The position numbers and the translations under genes are program-made. From positions 9,858,001 to 9,922,000 of the forward strand of contig OY540821.1 in assembly GCA_961205875.1 (NCBI GenBank): a stretch of DNA of 64,000 nucleotides, given 5' to 3'. Each line of letters starts with the position of its first letter. Within the stretch, counting starts at the first letter, position 1. Source of the stretch: Sialis fuliginosa (taxonomy: Eukaryota > Arthropoda > Insecta > Megaloptera > Sialidae). Below, piece by piece: positions 9,869 to 21,916 of this stretch. The notes beneath the pieces were generated by a model. It worked only from the letters and a program-made list of their open reading frames with translations, searched no databases and was not told the origin of the DNA.

Positions 9869-12320
9869 TGTTAATTAATTATTTTGCTAAAATTTAACTA
9901 AATTGAAAAACTATACGGTAGAATACAAATAGACGAGGCTCGACTGGTATTTGACAATTAATTAAAAATTTTATTTCCTATTTTTTTCACATATGACATC
10001 ACACACCGATTCAAAACTGTTGTCAAAAAGCAGGACTAAATACAAAATTATATATAATTTAACGAAAAAAATAGTCGTTTATGGATAAACAAAAAGCATT
10101 TTAAAGTTGATAATCACCACTTTTCAATGCATTTCACAGATTGAATTTTCATTCATTTTCCCTGTGATAATGGGATTATACAACAAACAAAAAAATGTAT
10201 AATATTTTTTAATATTTTTTTAAAGCGATAATAGCACGCTTTTTAATCTCATGCCCCCCAAAAAGAATTGATTTTATTTGCTTGTTTGATAATCTACTAT
10301 TGATAAACTACATATATGAATTAAATTTATTTTGAACCTCATATTTTATTAATTAAAATATAGATTTTTTGTTACCAACTGAATATTTACATGCTAGTTT
10401 AATTTTTGATCTAGAAACCCTATTTTTTCATTATAAAATATAATTAATACTTCTACCTCAGAAAACTCTGAGTTCAAAAACTCGTTAATTAAATTTATGG
10501 ATGAATACAAAAAAATCTTTCAAAATCCACTGACGATTTTTTTTTTAAATGGAACGAACGAGTTTTGGAATTCACCGCCTCATATATACCTTGAATTTAA
10601 ACACAAACATTTGCTGTCAATCGAAACAAATAATACAAAGTACTTACTTACATATAAATCAAAAAAGTAATTCACTTAATTAATAAAAATCTACAATTAA
10701 ATTAACACTCGTACAAAACTAATTATAATTATAACTTTAATAAAAACGTAAATTATTCTAATCTTAATATCGCACTGACTCGAATTTGTAAAAACTCAAA
10801 AACACTGCAATGACACATAACTGTTTAGTATTAACTAACTTAATTTCAGACATGCTGTAACTTCCACATAGAGCCGGTATTCGCTTTGTCTGCCCTCTAC
10901 CGTTAAGTACTTGCGTTAAGCGCGTAATTTAAATTTTAGTTTACATTTTTATATAATTTTTAGAAGAGGGGGGAGGGGATATATTAGCTTCTGCGTTTTA
11001 AAAATCAGTTCAGTTAGATATATAATATATAATATTAGAAATATTATTTTAATAAAAATATAATATCTATATAAAAGGCAGACATTTTCATACTTTTTAA
11101 GATTTTTGTATTTTTACCTATTTATAGTTTTATTGAATCTGACATATGTTAAAAACATATTTTACTTTTTACTTATGTTACAATATGTTCAATTTTACAA
11201 ATACAAAAGAATATTTTTGTATATAGAAAGGTATTTTGTTTTTTGACCCATTTATTGCAAATTTTATTATAGATTAAATAGAAAAAAATCTATATATTTC
11301 TTATATAATAATTTCACATGCCTCGGAATATTTAGACATTTATTTATGTGATGCTGTGACTACAGACCGTGGCTTCACTCGTGTTCTATTCATTTTATAT
11401 AATTTAATGTTTAGTCTGGAAAAATTTTTTACTTCAACTTTAGAAAAATGCGATTATTTTGTTTGAAATTAATCTTTATAATATAATGAATTATGCAGAG
11501 AAACTTATCTAAATAAAAAATGCTTAACACGCTTACCCCTCCCCTTGGGGAGTTTAATTTTATAAAATCCTTTTTTAGTGGTTGCTTATGTTATAAACCA
11601 TGCAATTTCACTTTTATAAGTGCAAGGGTTTGAGCTGAGCGTTGATGAGTAATCACTCAGGATTTTTTCCCTTTAAATAAATAGATGTAAATCTTCGTTG
11701 AATATTAATTTAATTTAGGGAGCGTCCATTAATTACTTTTGAAAATTTTGTGAGCTCCCCACCACTTTTTTCATTAAAAGTGTCCTATTTTTTACTTATA
11801 CTTATTTATACAGAAAAAGTAGTGTACCTATTTGTAATTATCTATCTGTCTTTATAAGCTTCTAGCAAGAGAATTACTGAACCGATTTTAATAAAGTTTT
11901 TAAAATAATATTTGGTATTTTCCCGAATAGGTTAATAGCTATGTATCACTAAGATACGACTTCATAGTGCTAAGCATTTACGTTAAATATACAAAAAATT
12001 ATAACAAAAAAAATTAGTAACAATCATATCTTTAATATTATTTATGCATGTATAAGAAATATCTGCCTATGAATGGGTTAATATCGTTTATGTATTCATA
12101 TTATTATAAAATGGCGGCTTCAATAACATACACATAACTTGACATGCAATGAAAATTTTAAATTGATATTTGACGACAGTTTTTCATAAGTGAATAACGA
12201 TTTTCTACTGACTTGATTTTTCATAATATTCTAAAGATACTATATTTCAATATTATAAAATTGAAACAAAAAAGGATTCCTGGAATTTTCTCTTGGGAAT
12301 AAGAACTCCCACAGGAACCT
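9869..12320. other. AT-rich stretch without recognised features
   Basis: About 2.4 kb of AT-rich DNA. I found no exon-like GC rise, no RNA gene and no paired TIRs. A phrase with ACTGAACCGATTTTAATAAA near 11876 belongs to a dispersed repeat vocabulary also seen at 26560, 33700, 46900 and 62740. A short GAGCCGG motif at 10870 may be a hAT end relic but has no partner. Confidence 0.5.
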
Positions 12321-12329
12321 CTTTCCAGT

Positions 12330-12525
12330 TATATTTCTTTAAAAATTTCATCAGAATTTCGTGAACGGTTATTTAAATAAAAATATGAAAGTATTAAAAA
12401 AATGTCTTTTTGTTATTTGTACTCATAACCAGAAGCCAAAGATCCATATCATTTGTTTTGTTTTATTTAATAAATATCAATTGAACTATGTTGAACTACA
12501 TCTGAAGTTAGACCGCCTACGTTGT
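12330..12525. repeat. Dispersed repeat, first copy of a pair
   Basis: Shares with 13205-13390 the blocks ATCAGAATTTCGTGAA, AAATATCAATTGAACTATGT and CTACATCTGAAGTTAGACCG in the same order. Direct orientation, about 870 bp apart. The element type is not identified; it looks like the 3' part of a retroposon or a degraded DNA transposon. Confidence 0.7.
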
Positions 12526-13204
12526 TTTTGACGTTTATAACGTCTAGTGTTTCACGCTAGCCAGATAGTGGGAGGGAGGGGGTATTTCAGAAACTTGCTG
12601 TAATGTTTTCAGGGTGATCTAAAACCATTGAATAATTCAGAAATGAAAAGTCGGACTAGAATGATTTTGGCATTATTCTAGCCGGCGTATTGGTCTGTAC
12701 CCCCGCAGAAATGTGGTGCGTAGGAGGACTAAACGCGCAGCGATCATTTTGCACGCTAGTGTAAATTTACAATCAGTATAGTTTGACACTCAGAGTAACT
12801 ATCACGCTGATTTTGGTCTTAAGTTATAGATCTCGATAAAATCTACGAGGTGCAAGTACAAATGAAAACATTTAATCAGTTTTAGTGGGCGAAAAACTTT
12901 ATATAATAATAAAAATAAAAAATAAATTATAATGTCGGAAAAAACGCGCAAAAACCTGTATGAAATATAAAAGACGCACATCATTGGAAAAAGCGACTCA
13001 GCAGCTATCGGAAAATATACCATTACTAGTACTTAGCTGAAAGGGTCAAGAGGTTCAGAGCACGCCAAAATGCGAAAATCTGCGACTTGGTCAACGACGG
13101 CGCTAGCACATCATAAATCTGAGTTTTATTTAACCCCACGACCTTGGATTTGGAACGTATTCACGTCAATCCCTCGACTGTGCATCCCGACACAGTCACA
13201 CCCA

Positions 13205-13390
13205 TTTTTCTTTAAAGTTTCATTAGAATTTCGTGAAAAGTTAATTAAATAAAAATGTGATAATATTAAAAATGTTTTTTTTTGGGATTTGTACTTATAA
13301 CTATGTAGAAGTCCGGATCCAAATTATTTGTTCTATATTTAATAAATACCAATTGAACTATGTCGAACTACATCTGAAGTTAGACCGCCC
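13205..13390. repeat. Dispersed repeat, second copy of the pair
   Basis: Direct relative of 12330-12525. The interval between them (12526-13204) has more GC-rich patches than its surroundings (for example around 12700 and 13080-13190), but no conserved protein reading. Short frames here (12802-13023 minus, 13070-13252 plus) are chance ORFs. Confidence 0.7.
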
Positions 13391-13454
13391 ACGACCGCGT
13401 TATACCTATATTAATATTGTGAAAGAATTCGCAGATAGAATTGTATGGTATTGA

Positions 13455-14390
13455 TTATCAATTGGTATATATAAATTCAATCCATTTAATATTCGCGCAA
13501 AAAATGTTCGAAATATTTGAATTTTAAAAAGAGCAAATATAGAATGGGTACGGCTTAGCGATCATTAAGCGATTATAACACTTGCGTTTGTTGGTAAAAA
13601 AGTGTTGTTTTGACACTTTGTCGTGAAAAACAACAGCACTCGGAATTACATAAAAACAAAAACCGAAAAAATACTAACAGCGTCAGCGGCGCGGCCGTAA
13701 CTAATGAAATTTCTTACAAAATTGCTTTATATTTATTTAGGATAAATTATTTTTTAAGTCATTTTATATTTTATATATCTACTAAATATTAATTTAAAAA
13801 AATACAATAATTAGTAATTTATAAAATAAAATAAAAGAGTAATCAAAAAAATATGCGCTTAACTATGGACTTGTTTATAAAAATTAGGATTTAAAAATAT
13901 TTTGAGTGTCACGAAATCAAAGAAAGGAATTTTCATTTGGTTACAAAATTATCAAAATCAATGTTTCAGGTACTGAATTAATAGCTAATGTAGGATATGA
14001 CCAGCACGTTCCTTTGAGATGCCTATGGTGTTAGCTAGCTCACTCAGGTCAAAGACTTTTCAGCCCATGTAGTATTAGTACTTGGTATATGTACAGTCAC
14101 CTGCATTAATGGTCTTGCAGTTTGTATTCATTTTCGTTTATCACAAACTTAGTAGGCTCCTCCCATTTGATTATTATAATATTTAAATCATTTCTCCATG
14201 TACCAAACAAAGACAGATATTTAGAAATTCATTTGCTAGATAAAGAACTACTCTTCGTTTATAGTACTCATATATATTTGTGCAATTAAATTATTATGTA
14301 ATCTATTGAAAATTGTATACGTAAATTTTGTGGCAATAAATATTTGATATTCCGAATTTTAGTGTTTAAATATATTAAACTTGATAGAAA
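13455..14390. other. AT-rich stretch without recognised features
   Basis: No gene, RNA or clear transposon terminus seen. The region is unique-looking AT-rich DNA apart from short low-complexity runs. Confidence 0.45.
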
Positions 14391-14490
14391 AAGATAACCG
14401 ATGATGTTTGTCTTTAAATTTGGAATCTGTTGTAAGTGATTCTAGCCTTTAGGGTGCCAGACGAGTTCTGCAGGCGACTGTACATACTTC
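14391..14490. repeat. Dispersed repeat pair member (with 30245-30350)
   Basis: Shares GATGTTTGTCT, AATCTGTTGTAAG-GATTCT and CCAGACGA/GCAGACGA blocks with 30245-30350 in the same orientation. No coding potential is visible. Confidence 0.6.
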
Positions 14491-14879
14491 AAGTACTTGC
14501 AACAGTTCTCCTCCAGGATTAAAATATCATATCAATATTAAAAATCATTTAAAGGTGGATTTGTAGCTTTGGTCAGGGAACGACACTGGACGAATAATAT
14601 CGCTTGTATTGGTAAAAACACATTTATTGATTAAAAATTCCTGGTTTTAATGTTACACAAATACCAATGGATCTATATCTGTTTTAAACTGGTGTATAAT
14701 TCCACGGATATGAAAGCAAAACGCGGATAAAAAATAATGTATTTTAGGAACTAATGAGATAAAATAATACCGCATTGTGAAGAACATTATCTGAACGCCT
14801 CTGGATGTGCCTAAGTTTTATGTTTATTGTGGTTAAATTAAGAAAATGCAAAATGTAAAATTTTTTTTATAATGAAAAT

Positions 14880-15480
14880 ATCTGTCATGAGAGTGAACAG
14901 TGTATATCTACGTGATTCTAATTTTCTTTTAAAAATTCTGACATATTAATAAAAGATTGATTAAAATAAATGGGACATAATTTTTAAAGATAATAATATT
15001 TTCTACAATATGTACCAAATGATTTTTAAAAGTAATTACTTAACCGGAAACGGATGTTTACTCTTGTCAATTTTTGAATTTTCGAATTATTTTTGAAATA
15101 AGAAAATATATTTCAGATAAAAATTGAGTATGTTATTATTAGAGATTGGAAAAATAGTTTTCCAACTATTGCGTAAAAATGCATTTATTGTAATTTTTAT
15201 TACATATCTCCACCGTTTTCAGAAAACTGGTTTGATTGAACACAATTTGAAATCAACTATTTGCAACTACCTTTCCAACTATTTTCAAACTATTTGCGAC
15301 ACTTTTTACTGCTTCATTGCACTAATTATTATTAAATCGTAAAAAAAATTATTTATCAACTATTCAACTAGTAACTAGTAACTATTTCATTGAAAATAAC
15401 AACTATTTTTCTAATCTCTAGTTATTATCTGTAATTTATTTTCCAACATTTATGATTTAACCATGCAGCAAGAATGCGTA
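14880..15480. repeat. Paralogue of 4890-5130 containing a hAT MITE
   Basis: GGATGTTTACTCTTGTCAAT, TTTTTGAATT..CGAATTATTTTTGAA, TTTCAGATAAAAA-TTGAGTATGTTATTAT and TAATTTATT...CCAACATTTAT match 4920-5060 in order. The difference is one block of 289 bp: the MITE at 15140-15420 plus one duplicated octamer. Confidence 0.8.
15140..15420. mobile_element. hAT-type MITE (TAGAGATTGG family), copy 2
   Basis: The ends are TAGAGATTGGAAAAATAGTT and AACTATTTTTCTAATCTCTA. It is flanked by perfect GTTATTAT octamers (15132-15139 and 15421-15428). The paralogous repeat at 5009-5016 has a single GTTATTAT and no insert, so the empty site is preserved and the borders are exact. Internally the copy closely matches 2197-2485. 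Confidence 0.93.
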
Positions 15481-15942
15481 TCGCGAAGTAATTAATTGAA
15501 TATAGAGGGTAAAATTAATACGTACTTTTTAAATTTTACTTACAATTACAATTGATAAAATGAGTGAGACATGGTTACTAAAATCAGTCAGAAATCGATT
15601 CAGGCTGTCAGAACTCTTACTACGAGTATCTTTATACCAGACTAGACACATAACAGTAAAAAATATAAGTCTGAAATAAGTATGCATGCTCATACGTCAA
15701 GTATGCTTTTTATTACGAAATAAATCCATAAAATTTAAACATAACGTTTTAAAATAAATAGCATTTATACTCATGCAAACAAGCAATTACAGAAAAACCG
15801 TATTTTATATCTTAAATGGATTACAGACCATACATATAGGGGCGTTTTTATATATCTGACCGTATAAATTTTAATGTAGATGAAAAATACGAATATAATT
15901 TTTTTAAGGTCCATTATATGTATTAATAAAGATTACATACAT

Positions 15943-16260
15943 TAATTTGCTACAGTTTAAACTGATTTTTTTTTATTATAGAGTTTTTTACGGTCTTTAG
16001 TTTATGGGGTTCTCGAATTAAAATACAGTTTCTTCCTCTCATTAGTTATTTTTTAAACGTGTCGAGGTTATTCCATCCAATTCACTACTTTCGCCAAAGA
16101 AGTTTCACTTCAAAAAACTGTATTTTAATTTGCTACAGTTTAAACTGATTTTTTTATTATAGATATTTTAACGGTTTTTTAGTTTCTGGGTTTCTTGAAT
16201 TATAGTTTTTTGAAGTGATTTTTTTTAGCAAGAGTAGTGAATTGAAATGAAGTTGACACG
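15943..16260. repeat. Repeat with internal duplication and inverted arms
   Basis: TAATTTGCTACAGTTTAAAC occurs at 15943 and again at 16126, a 183-bp direct duplication. In addition, about 16059-16119 and 16204-16260 are imperfect inverted arms (AATTCACTACT against AGTAGTGAATT, and CACTTCAAAAAACT against AGTTTTTTGAAGTG). It looks like a rearranged foldback-type element; family unknown. Confidence 0.6.
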
Positions 16261-17139
16261 TTTTAAAATATCATGAAACGTTAATGAGAGAGAAAGTGAA
16301 ATGCCAATGTGTGTGCATATATGAGAGAGCGATGAGTAGATGTATAGGAGAAAATGGATAAGTTTAGGTTGTATACGGTTTATACATTAATATTATACAT
16401 TTGATTATGAAAACAAAATAAGTTTCTCTTCAATACACCATTTTTTTTATACCTAGATCGTACGTAAGAAAATAGAAAGTGGGAAATACTTGAAACTATT
16501 TTTGTGCCCATCTTTTTAACTTCCCGACCCTTAAAAATCATAAATTTATTTCGATAAAAAAAAATCTACCCGCATAAGAAAAATGTGAAAATAATTTTTA
16601 GCTTATTATTTAAGAAAATTACATTAGCAATAATATCTTTCACAGCCTGCCTGTGATTCTTCAGAGGACGTTTTTTTTTGTTTCTGTTCTATTTTCGAAA
16701 TGCATTAAACTAATTAAAAACTTTCCTGTGCTCTTAAATTAGCGTCATTGCAACATGGATACATACAGGGTCTGTTACTGACTGAAATACGTATTTGTAA
16801 TTTTAATTTATCTTTTTAAACCTGAAATGTCTGTGAGCTTTTTTTCCTTAAAAGAAAAAGTAAACATATAAGTTTTGTAAAATGAGCAGAGCCAGAATTA
16901 GGTAAAATTAAGATGATTAAAGTTTATGGATACATAACAAGCCATCTAGTATAGTTTTTTTTTCAAAATATTTATACAAGGTAAGATTGACAGCTGTGAT
17001 CTTGAATTTTGTGACGTCATCTCGAGTACTGAATTCATGTTGTCTTAGAAATAAATGCAACTAAATTCAAAGTGTCAAATTAGTTATTTATTATTATTAT
17101 TTATTTTTCTTAAATGATTTATCCTATAATAAATGATCA

Positions 17140-17430
17140 AAGAATATTTTTGTGTGTTTTATGTCACATAATCTTATATAAGTGTCCAACTCAGGAAAAA
17201 ATTAAAGAACAAAAAATACTAGATAAAAATCAATGGGCCCACAGACTCCATACAGCACTGTTCTAAATTATAATTTATTAATACTAGAAATCGATAACAC
17301 TTATTAATACTAAATTAGTTATCAAATTTCATAACTGTATCATAATAAGTTCTCAAGATATTAAATAAAAACTAATTTTGGGTAAAATCTTTGGAGGGCT
17401 GTAGCTCCCTCACGAAAAATTTCCGGACAC
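17140..17430. repeat. Repeat related to the 24.5-25.4 kb inverted repeat
   Basis: CCAACTCAGGAAAAAATT, GAACAAAAAATACT, GATAAAAATC, GGAAATC/AGAAATCGATAA, ATTAATAC and CCTCACGAAAAATTTCCGGA match the right arm of the later inverted repeat in the same order. It is a third, single-armed copy. Confidence 0.75.
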
Positions 17431-17840
17431 ATGTTTGTATAAAGTTTTTTGTTTAGAATATTTTTCTCAATTTACTGTTCAATTTTGGCACGACAGTGTT
17501 GAATCAACCTGTATATTTTCTGTAAAGTAATTAATTTTTGTCTATTTGTAAATATGCCAGTCATGTTATAAAATCATGAAGTGTAAAATTAGGTAGATAT
17601 ATAAATATATATATTTAATGAATGGTTTGTTTCCCAATTAATTAATTTAAAATGCATTGGCATGATTTATGTAATTTTAATTAACTTACAATTGCAGGTA
17701 ATGCTCAATTATTTATTTAATTCAAATAATTATATTTTACTTGATTATTTTAAATTAAAAAGACAGTGGTGGTACGTCAGTTATTTATTTTAAAGATTTT
17801 TGCTATAGCAAACAACAGACAAAAATTATGGTTATGACTT

Positions 17841-17983
17841 ATCAAATACAAATTCCCTAACTATAAAAATTGTAAGAATTTAGACTTACACGTGTTTCAA
17901 TAGCAATGCTATCATCATCAGAGTCCTAAAGACACTGTGTCTAAACTCTTACAATTTTTATGGTTAGGGAATTTGTATTTGAT
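17841..17983 (-). ncRNA. Hammerhead-ribozyme-like motif inside a 45-bp-arm inverted repeat
   Basis: Minus-strand reading: CTGATGA (17921-17915), then T, a 6-bp stem GATAGC/GCTATT, GAAA (17898-17895), then CAC-GTG-T as a minimal stem III and a UA cleavage position (17888/17887). Sequence after the cleavage site (AGTC...) pairs with GGACT just before CTGATGA as stem I. The 45-nt arms (17841-17885 with 17939-17983) extend stem I. This is the type I layout with a near loop-less stem III known from Penelope-like retroelements. One extra base lies between CTGATGA and stem II. Activity is untested. Confidence 0.6.
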
Positions 17984-18629
17984 TTTTGCTATGTTTTCTT
18001 GCATTAAGAACTAAAAAACCGTTTATTTATTTATTTATTGTGAATTAAAAAAAATGTTTTTCATTCATTGGCAAACAGAAGTGGTTATGCGTTTGAACCG
18101 TATGTTTTGTAAGTTCCCCAAAAGCTCCATAAAGCTAGTAATTACATATTTATTTGAACCAGATGGTAATCTTCAAAAATTCATAAAGTTATTAGTGACA
18201 GCCCCTCCCCTCCACACACAGACTTCAAAAAGGTACAAATTAATGCCGATCAGTATTTTTGATCGTGTTTTATTTTAATTTTATATGTTATACGCAATTT
18301 TTTTTTTGATGAATAAATAATGTTTTTTTTTTGTGTAACTTCGTGAGCACGAATGCAAAGAAATATATCACACTTTGAAAGTTTATATCTCTGGAACTAA
18401 TAATCGTGGAATAATAAATAATACACCGATAGAAAGATTTTATAGGCCCATTTGTATTAAAATGAGTTATAATCCTTCACCCTTCAGCTTTTAAATACAG
18501 TAGTCATAAGTTTTTCTACATATAGCCTATAATAGTGTGATAATAGAAGTATTTTTGAACATAGACTTTCGCGGTTATTCAATTGTATAAACATTTGATT
18601 ATTGGGTTGTATACCGCGTTGCACTATAT

Positions 18630-18680
18630 TGTTACTTGACGTTTCGACCAACATCTCGTGGTCTTCTTCAGAAGTGAAGT
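18630..18680 (-). ncRNA. Hammerhead-like motif, CUGAAGA core
   Basis: Minus-strand reading: CTGAAGA (18671-18665, consistent with the CUGANGA core), one extra A, stem II GACCA...TGGTC, GAAA (18645-18642), CGT as a two-pair stem III, and C17 at 18638. AAGT after the site pairs with ACTT before the core. Stem I is short (4 bp), so this is a weaker candidate or a decayed copy. Confidence 0.45.
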
Positions 18681-18689
18681 GTTGAGTAC

Positions 18690-19430
18690 AGAAGGTGTAG
18701 CTGCTTAATTAAATAAGCGTTGACGTTTACTAGAATTAGTTTTATATATATACGTTTTTAGTTTGCTACTGTGTCCCTAAAACTAAATAAAATGATTTTT
18801 CAATTAGTGATTCCAATTGTATTTTAGAAAAAATAGACAAAGGATCTAAAAATACTGCAATGTTTCAGCTATCATATGATTTTTTTGTTATACATATAAT
18901 GAAGTAAACATGAAAACCTACATGGTATCACTAAAACTATACACGGTTGATTTTTGAAACAATGGCCATTGTTGAAACAGTAGTGTTAATGGCACAAAGC
19001 TAGAGGTCATAACACAGCCCAGTTTCATTTGGTTCTAATTCATCTAAAGGTTCATAAAAATAGCACCGAATCAGAGGCGTTTCCTGAAAATTATCCATAA
19101 AAAAAAATTCTGACCAAAAAATTTTGATATTATTTTCTAGAATTTTTTTTTAATACCAGCTTCTATAGTTCATAAGAGCTAAATTTGGGACAGTAGGATA
19201 AGGTAATGTGTCGTATGATACTAAACTGTTTCAGAAACACTTCTGAAATAAACTCCGGCATGAGAGTCGAAACGACAACGTGGACAACAGCCCTTATGAT
19301 TTGAATTCCAAATGGAAGAGCATATTTTTGTAAAATTAATATAACTACACGCATAAAAAAGGTTACTTAAAACAAGAGAAAATATTGTTTTCGTCCGTCA
19401 ATATCGCTCTTTAAATAGAAACAATAATAT
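18690..19430. other. AT-rich stretch without recognised features
   Basis: No exon or structured repeat supported. The minus-strand frame at 19163-19354 has no family resemblance and no splice context. Confidence 0.4.
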
Positions 19431-19432
19431 AG

Positions 19433-19705
19433 TTAGACTAGCTTTTACTCGCTACATCGTTCGTGTGAAATTTAGGTAATTTATGCTATGATCGTCGATA
19501 AAATAGCTCGTACAAATGTCCCACATTTTTTTATCTAAAGTAATTATAAAATTTTTCGGGATACAAAGTTTCATATGTCCATCTTCAGGATGCAAGCTAT
19601 CTTCTTATCAAACTTCATAAAGATCGATTCAGCGGTTTAGCCGTGAAAAAATAACAAACAGACATACAGATAACACACTTTCGTATTTATAATATTAGAT
19701 TAGAA
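19433..19705 (+). mobile_element. Retroposon 3' tail, copy a
   Basis: Contains TTTTTCGGGATACAAAGT, GATGCAAGCTATCT, AAGATCGATTCAGCGG, AACAAACAGACATACAGA and the TTTATAATATTAG end. This word order recurs at 34530, 49487 (minus), 52308, 54580, 56600, 57030 and 63612. It resembles the truncated 3' tail of an insect non-LTR element or a derived SINE; no reverse-transcriptase sequence is present. Confidence 0.75.
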
Positions 19706-20103
19706 GTTTGGATTAAAACAAAATTTTTTTCTGTGTACGCCACTGGAAATACATATGTGACAGTTCCCTGTACATACAATCTTTCAGATATCAATAATGA
19801 AAAATGATGTGTATTGAATGTTTCCAACAGTTGTTTGATGTTCAGTTGTCGCATCAGATTTTTGATGTGTCGATTATAATCAAAAAACTAAAAAATGTAT
19901 GAGGCGAACGTCAAAAAAATACATTCATTTTTGAATACCTTACACCAAAATACATTTAAAAAATATGCCATAATACAGCAACTTTTGACGTAGAAATACG
20001 TCTTCCCCAGAGGGTGTGACTTAGGGAGCACGAATGCAACTATGTCATATCATAACATATGTATATCAATATTATAGACCGGGAGCCGTCAACCCCCAAA
20101 ACA

Positions 20104-20325
20104 CATCATCGAGTTTCGAGCTAAATTATATGCCAAATTAAAGCTATAACAATGTACTTTTTAAATCTTTCGGCCAGCTCATATCTTGGCAGGTAATGCA
20201 GTCCGACCAAAAGAGGGGTGATTTTAAGGGCACTTTTACGTCATCGAGTTTCGGGCTGAATTATATGCCTAATTAAAGCTATAACAATAACAATCATATC
20301 TTGGCAGTTTTGTCAGTCCGACCAA
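20104..20325. repeat. Direct duplication of about 135 bp
   Basis: TCATCGAGTTTCG-GCT-AATTATATGCC, AATTAAAGCTATAACAAT, ATATCTTGGCAG and CAGTCCGACCAAA occur twice in order, starting near 20106 and 20242. The copies differ by substitutions and a 40-bp length difference. Confidence 0.75.
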
Positions 20326-20449
20326 ATTTATCTTTAAAAAAGTCTAATAACTCGCGAGGTGACCCTCGTCGATTTTGTTGCAGTTTCGTATACTAATAGT
20401 CCAATCAATTCTAAGGGACACGTATTTTTTTATATGTATGATAACGACC

Positions 20450-20800
20450 ATTTAAGGGGTGAAAATCTCCTTCAAAATTTTACGATTTTTTTTTGACTAT
20501 ACCATTGAAAAAATATATATACTATTGAATTCGTACTTCAATAAGCTTTTATTTGACACCCTACACGATGCCCTTGATTTTTTTCCATTTCGCAACTTAC
20601 CCCCAGAATCAAAATTTAACTTTTTATACTTCACGTCTAAAATTGGGACACCACACTCTATCTCTGTGCTAAATTTCAAATTTTTACGTCTAATAGTTTC
20701 AGAGAAAATCACCTGTCACAGACGGATAGACGGACGAACGGACAACGAAATGTTTGGCACGGAACAATAAAAAGATACTTTATACCAAAAAGTGACTCTA
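20450..20800 (+). repeat. Dispersed repeat with ACGGACGAACGGACAACGAA tail
   Basis: The tail (CACAGACGGATAGACGGACG ... GGCACGGAACAATAAAAAGA) resembles the 'acagacggacagacaac...ggttcc' tail common in insect retroposons. A partial copy of the upstream part (GAATTCGTACTTCAATAAGC, TTGACACCCTAC) lies at 22770-22870. Open frames on both strands (20459-20770 plus, 20497-20712 minus) fall in this repeat and are not considered genes. Confidence 0.65.
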
Positions 20801-21310
20801 TAACCAACCATTACGTAGATATACCAACTTTAAAACACCTTTAGAATATTCAAATACATAACATAATATAATTGTCGATTAAATTCCGCTTTTAAGAGTT
20901 TATAAAACATTTCTCAAATATACATAACGACCTTTTCACTGTTCTATCGATCGCTATGGGTGAGAGAGAGTGAGAGAGTATGGGAAAGGGGGCTTGGAAG
21001 GGGGGGGAGGTTTTGTAACGCGACCGCGACTAATTTTCTCGCTAATTCACGTCGAATTATTGACCAGTTCCTCTGTTATCACTGAATTTATTCAACCGAA
21101 TAACATGTAAGAACGCAATTATTTCTGCGATAGGAATGCAATGCCTATGTATTAAATATAATATGTATAGTCGGACCTATAGAAAGTGAACTGTTTTTTT
21201 AATATCGTAATATATTCATAGCTATAGCTACCATCATGGGTAGATTGCTTTTCAAAACTGTTGTGAAGACAGAAGGTACCGATAGAAATTATTTATTTAA
21301 ACTGAAAATA

Positions 21311-21420
21311 TATACCTTAGACATTTACCACAATAAAACAATGTCACTCGACACGTGTTTCGATTTGACAAGAAGTTCTCATCAGTGACATTGTTTTATT
21401 GTGGTTAAGGTGTATATTTT
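21311..21420 (-). ncRNA. Hammerhead-ribozyme-like motif, second CUGAUGA copy
   Basis: Minus-strand reading: CTGATGA (21385-21379), a G/C-closed but weak stem II region, GAAA (21361-21358), CAC-GTG-T stem III and GUC with C17 at 21350. Stem I is long, because CAATAAAACAATGTCA before the core pairs with TGACATTGTTTTATTG after the site, though GAG separates the stem from C17. GAAACACGTGT is identical to the 17.9-kb motif. Flanking inverted arms continue to ACCTTA/TAAGGT with a 7-base insertion on one side. Confidence 0.5.
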
Positions 21421-21916
21421 TAAGTAACTAAGAAGCCACAGTTTCTCAGTTTTTCAATAGACAGAAAATTTAGTTTATACAGGATGTTCTATTTTTATCA
21501 TGTCCGGCTAATATTTGAAAAACAAAGCAATATATTTAGGAAAATATAATTAAAGAAAGTGTTCTTCATTTATTTAAATAGGGAGACTCTACTTTGTAAT
21601 TATGTAAAAAAAATACGAAATATTCAGACATATTTGAACGAGATTTTAGAGAAAAAGTACAAAATAAAAAAAATATTTTTTAAACAGTTTTAAAACAAAA
21701 ATTTTTTTTTGCTTGAGTAAAAAAAATAACAAACATTAAATATTTACCTACTGAAAAAAGTTTTATAAGTACGAAATAAACATTTTATTACTTTATTTAA
21801 ATTTGGTGGTTTCCAAGTAAAAATTTTTTGAATGCTCAAAAAAATATATTTTGTTAAAAGTAAAAAAAAATATTCAACAGATTCTGTAATGAAAAATAAA
21901 TAATTATCATCAAAAA

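Noticed and set aside
20459-20770. 103-codon open frame on the plus strand, with a 71-codon frame on the opposite strand
   Set aside because: Both lie in a dispersed repeat with a retroposon-type tail and a partial copy at 22.8 kb; no domain recognised.
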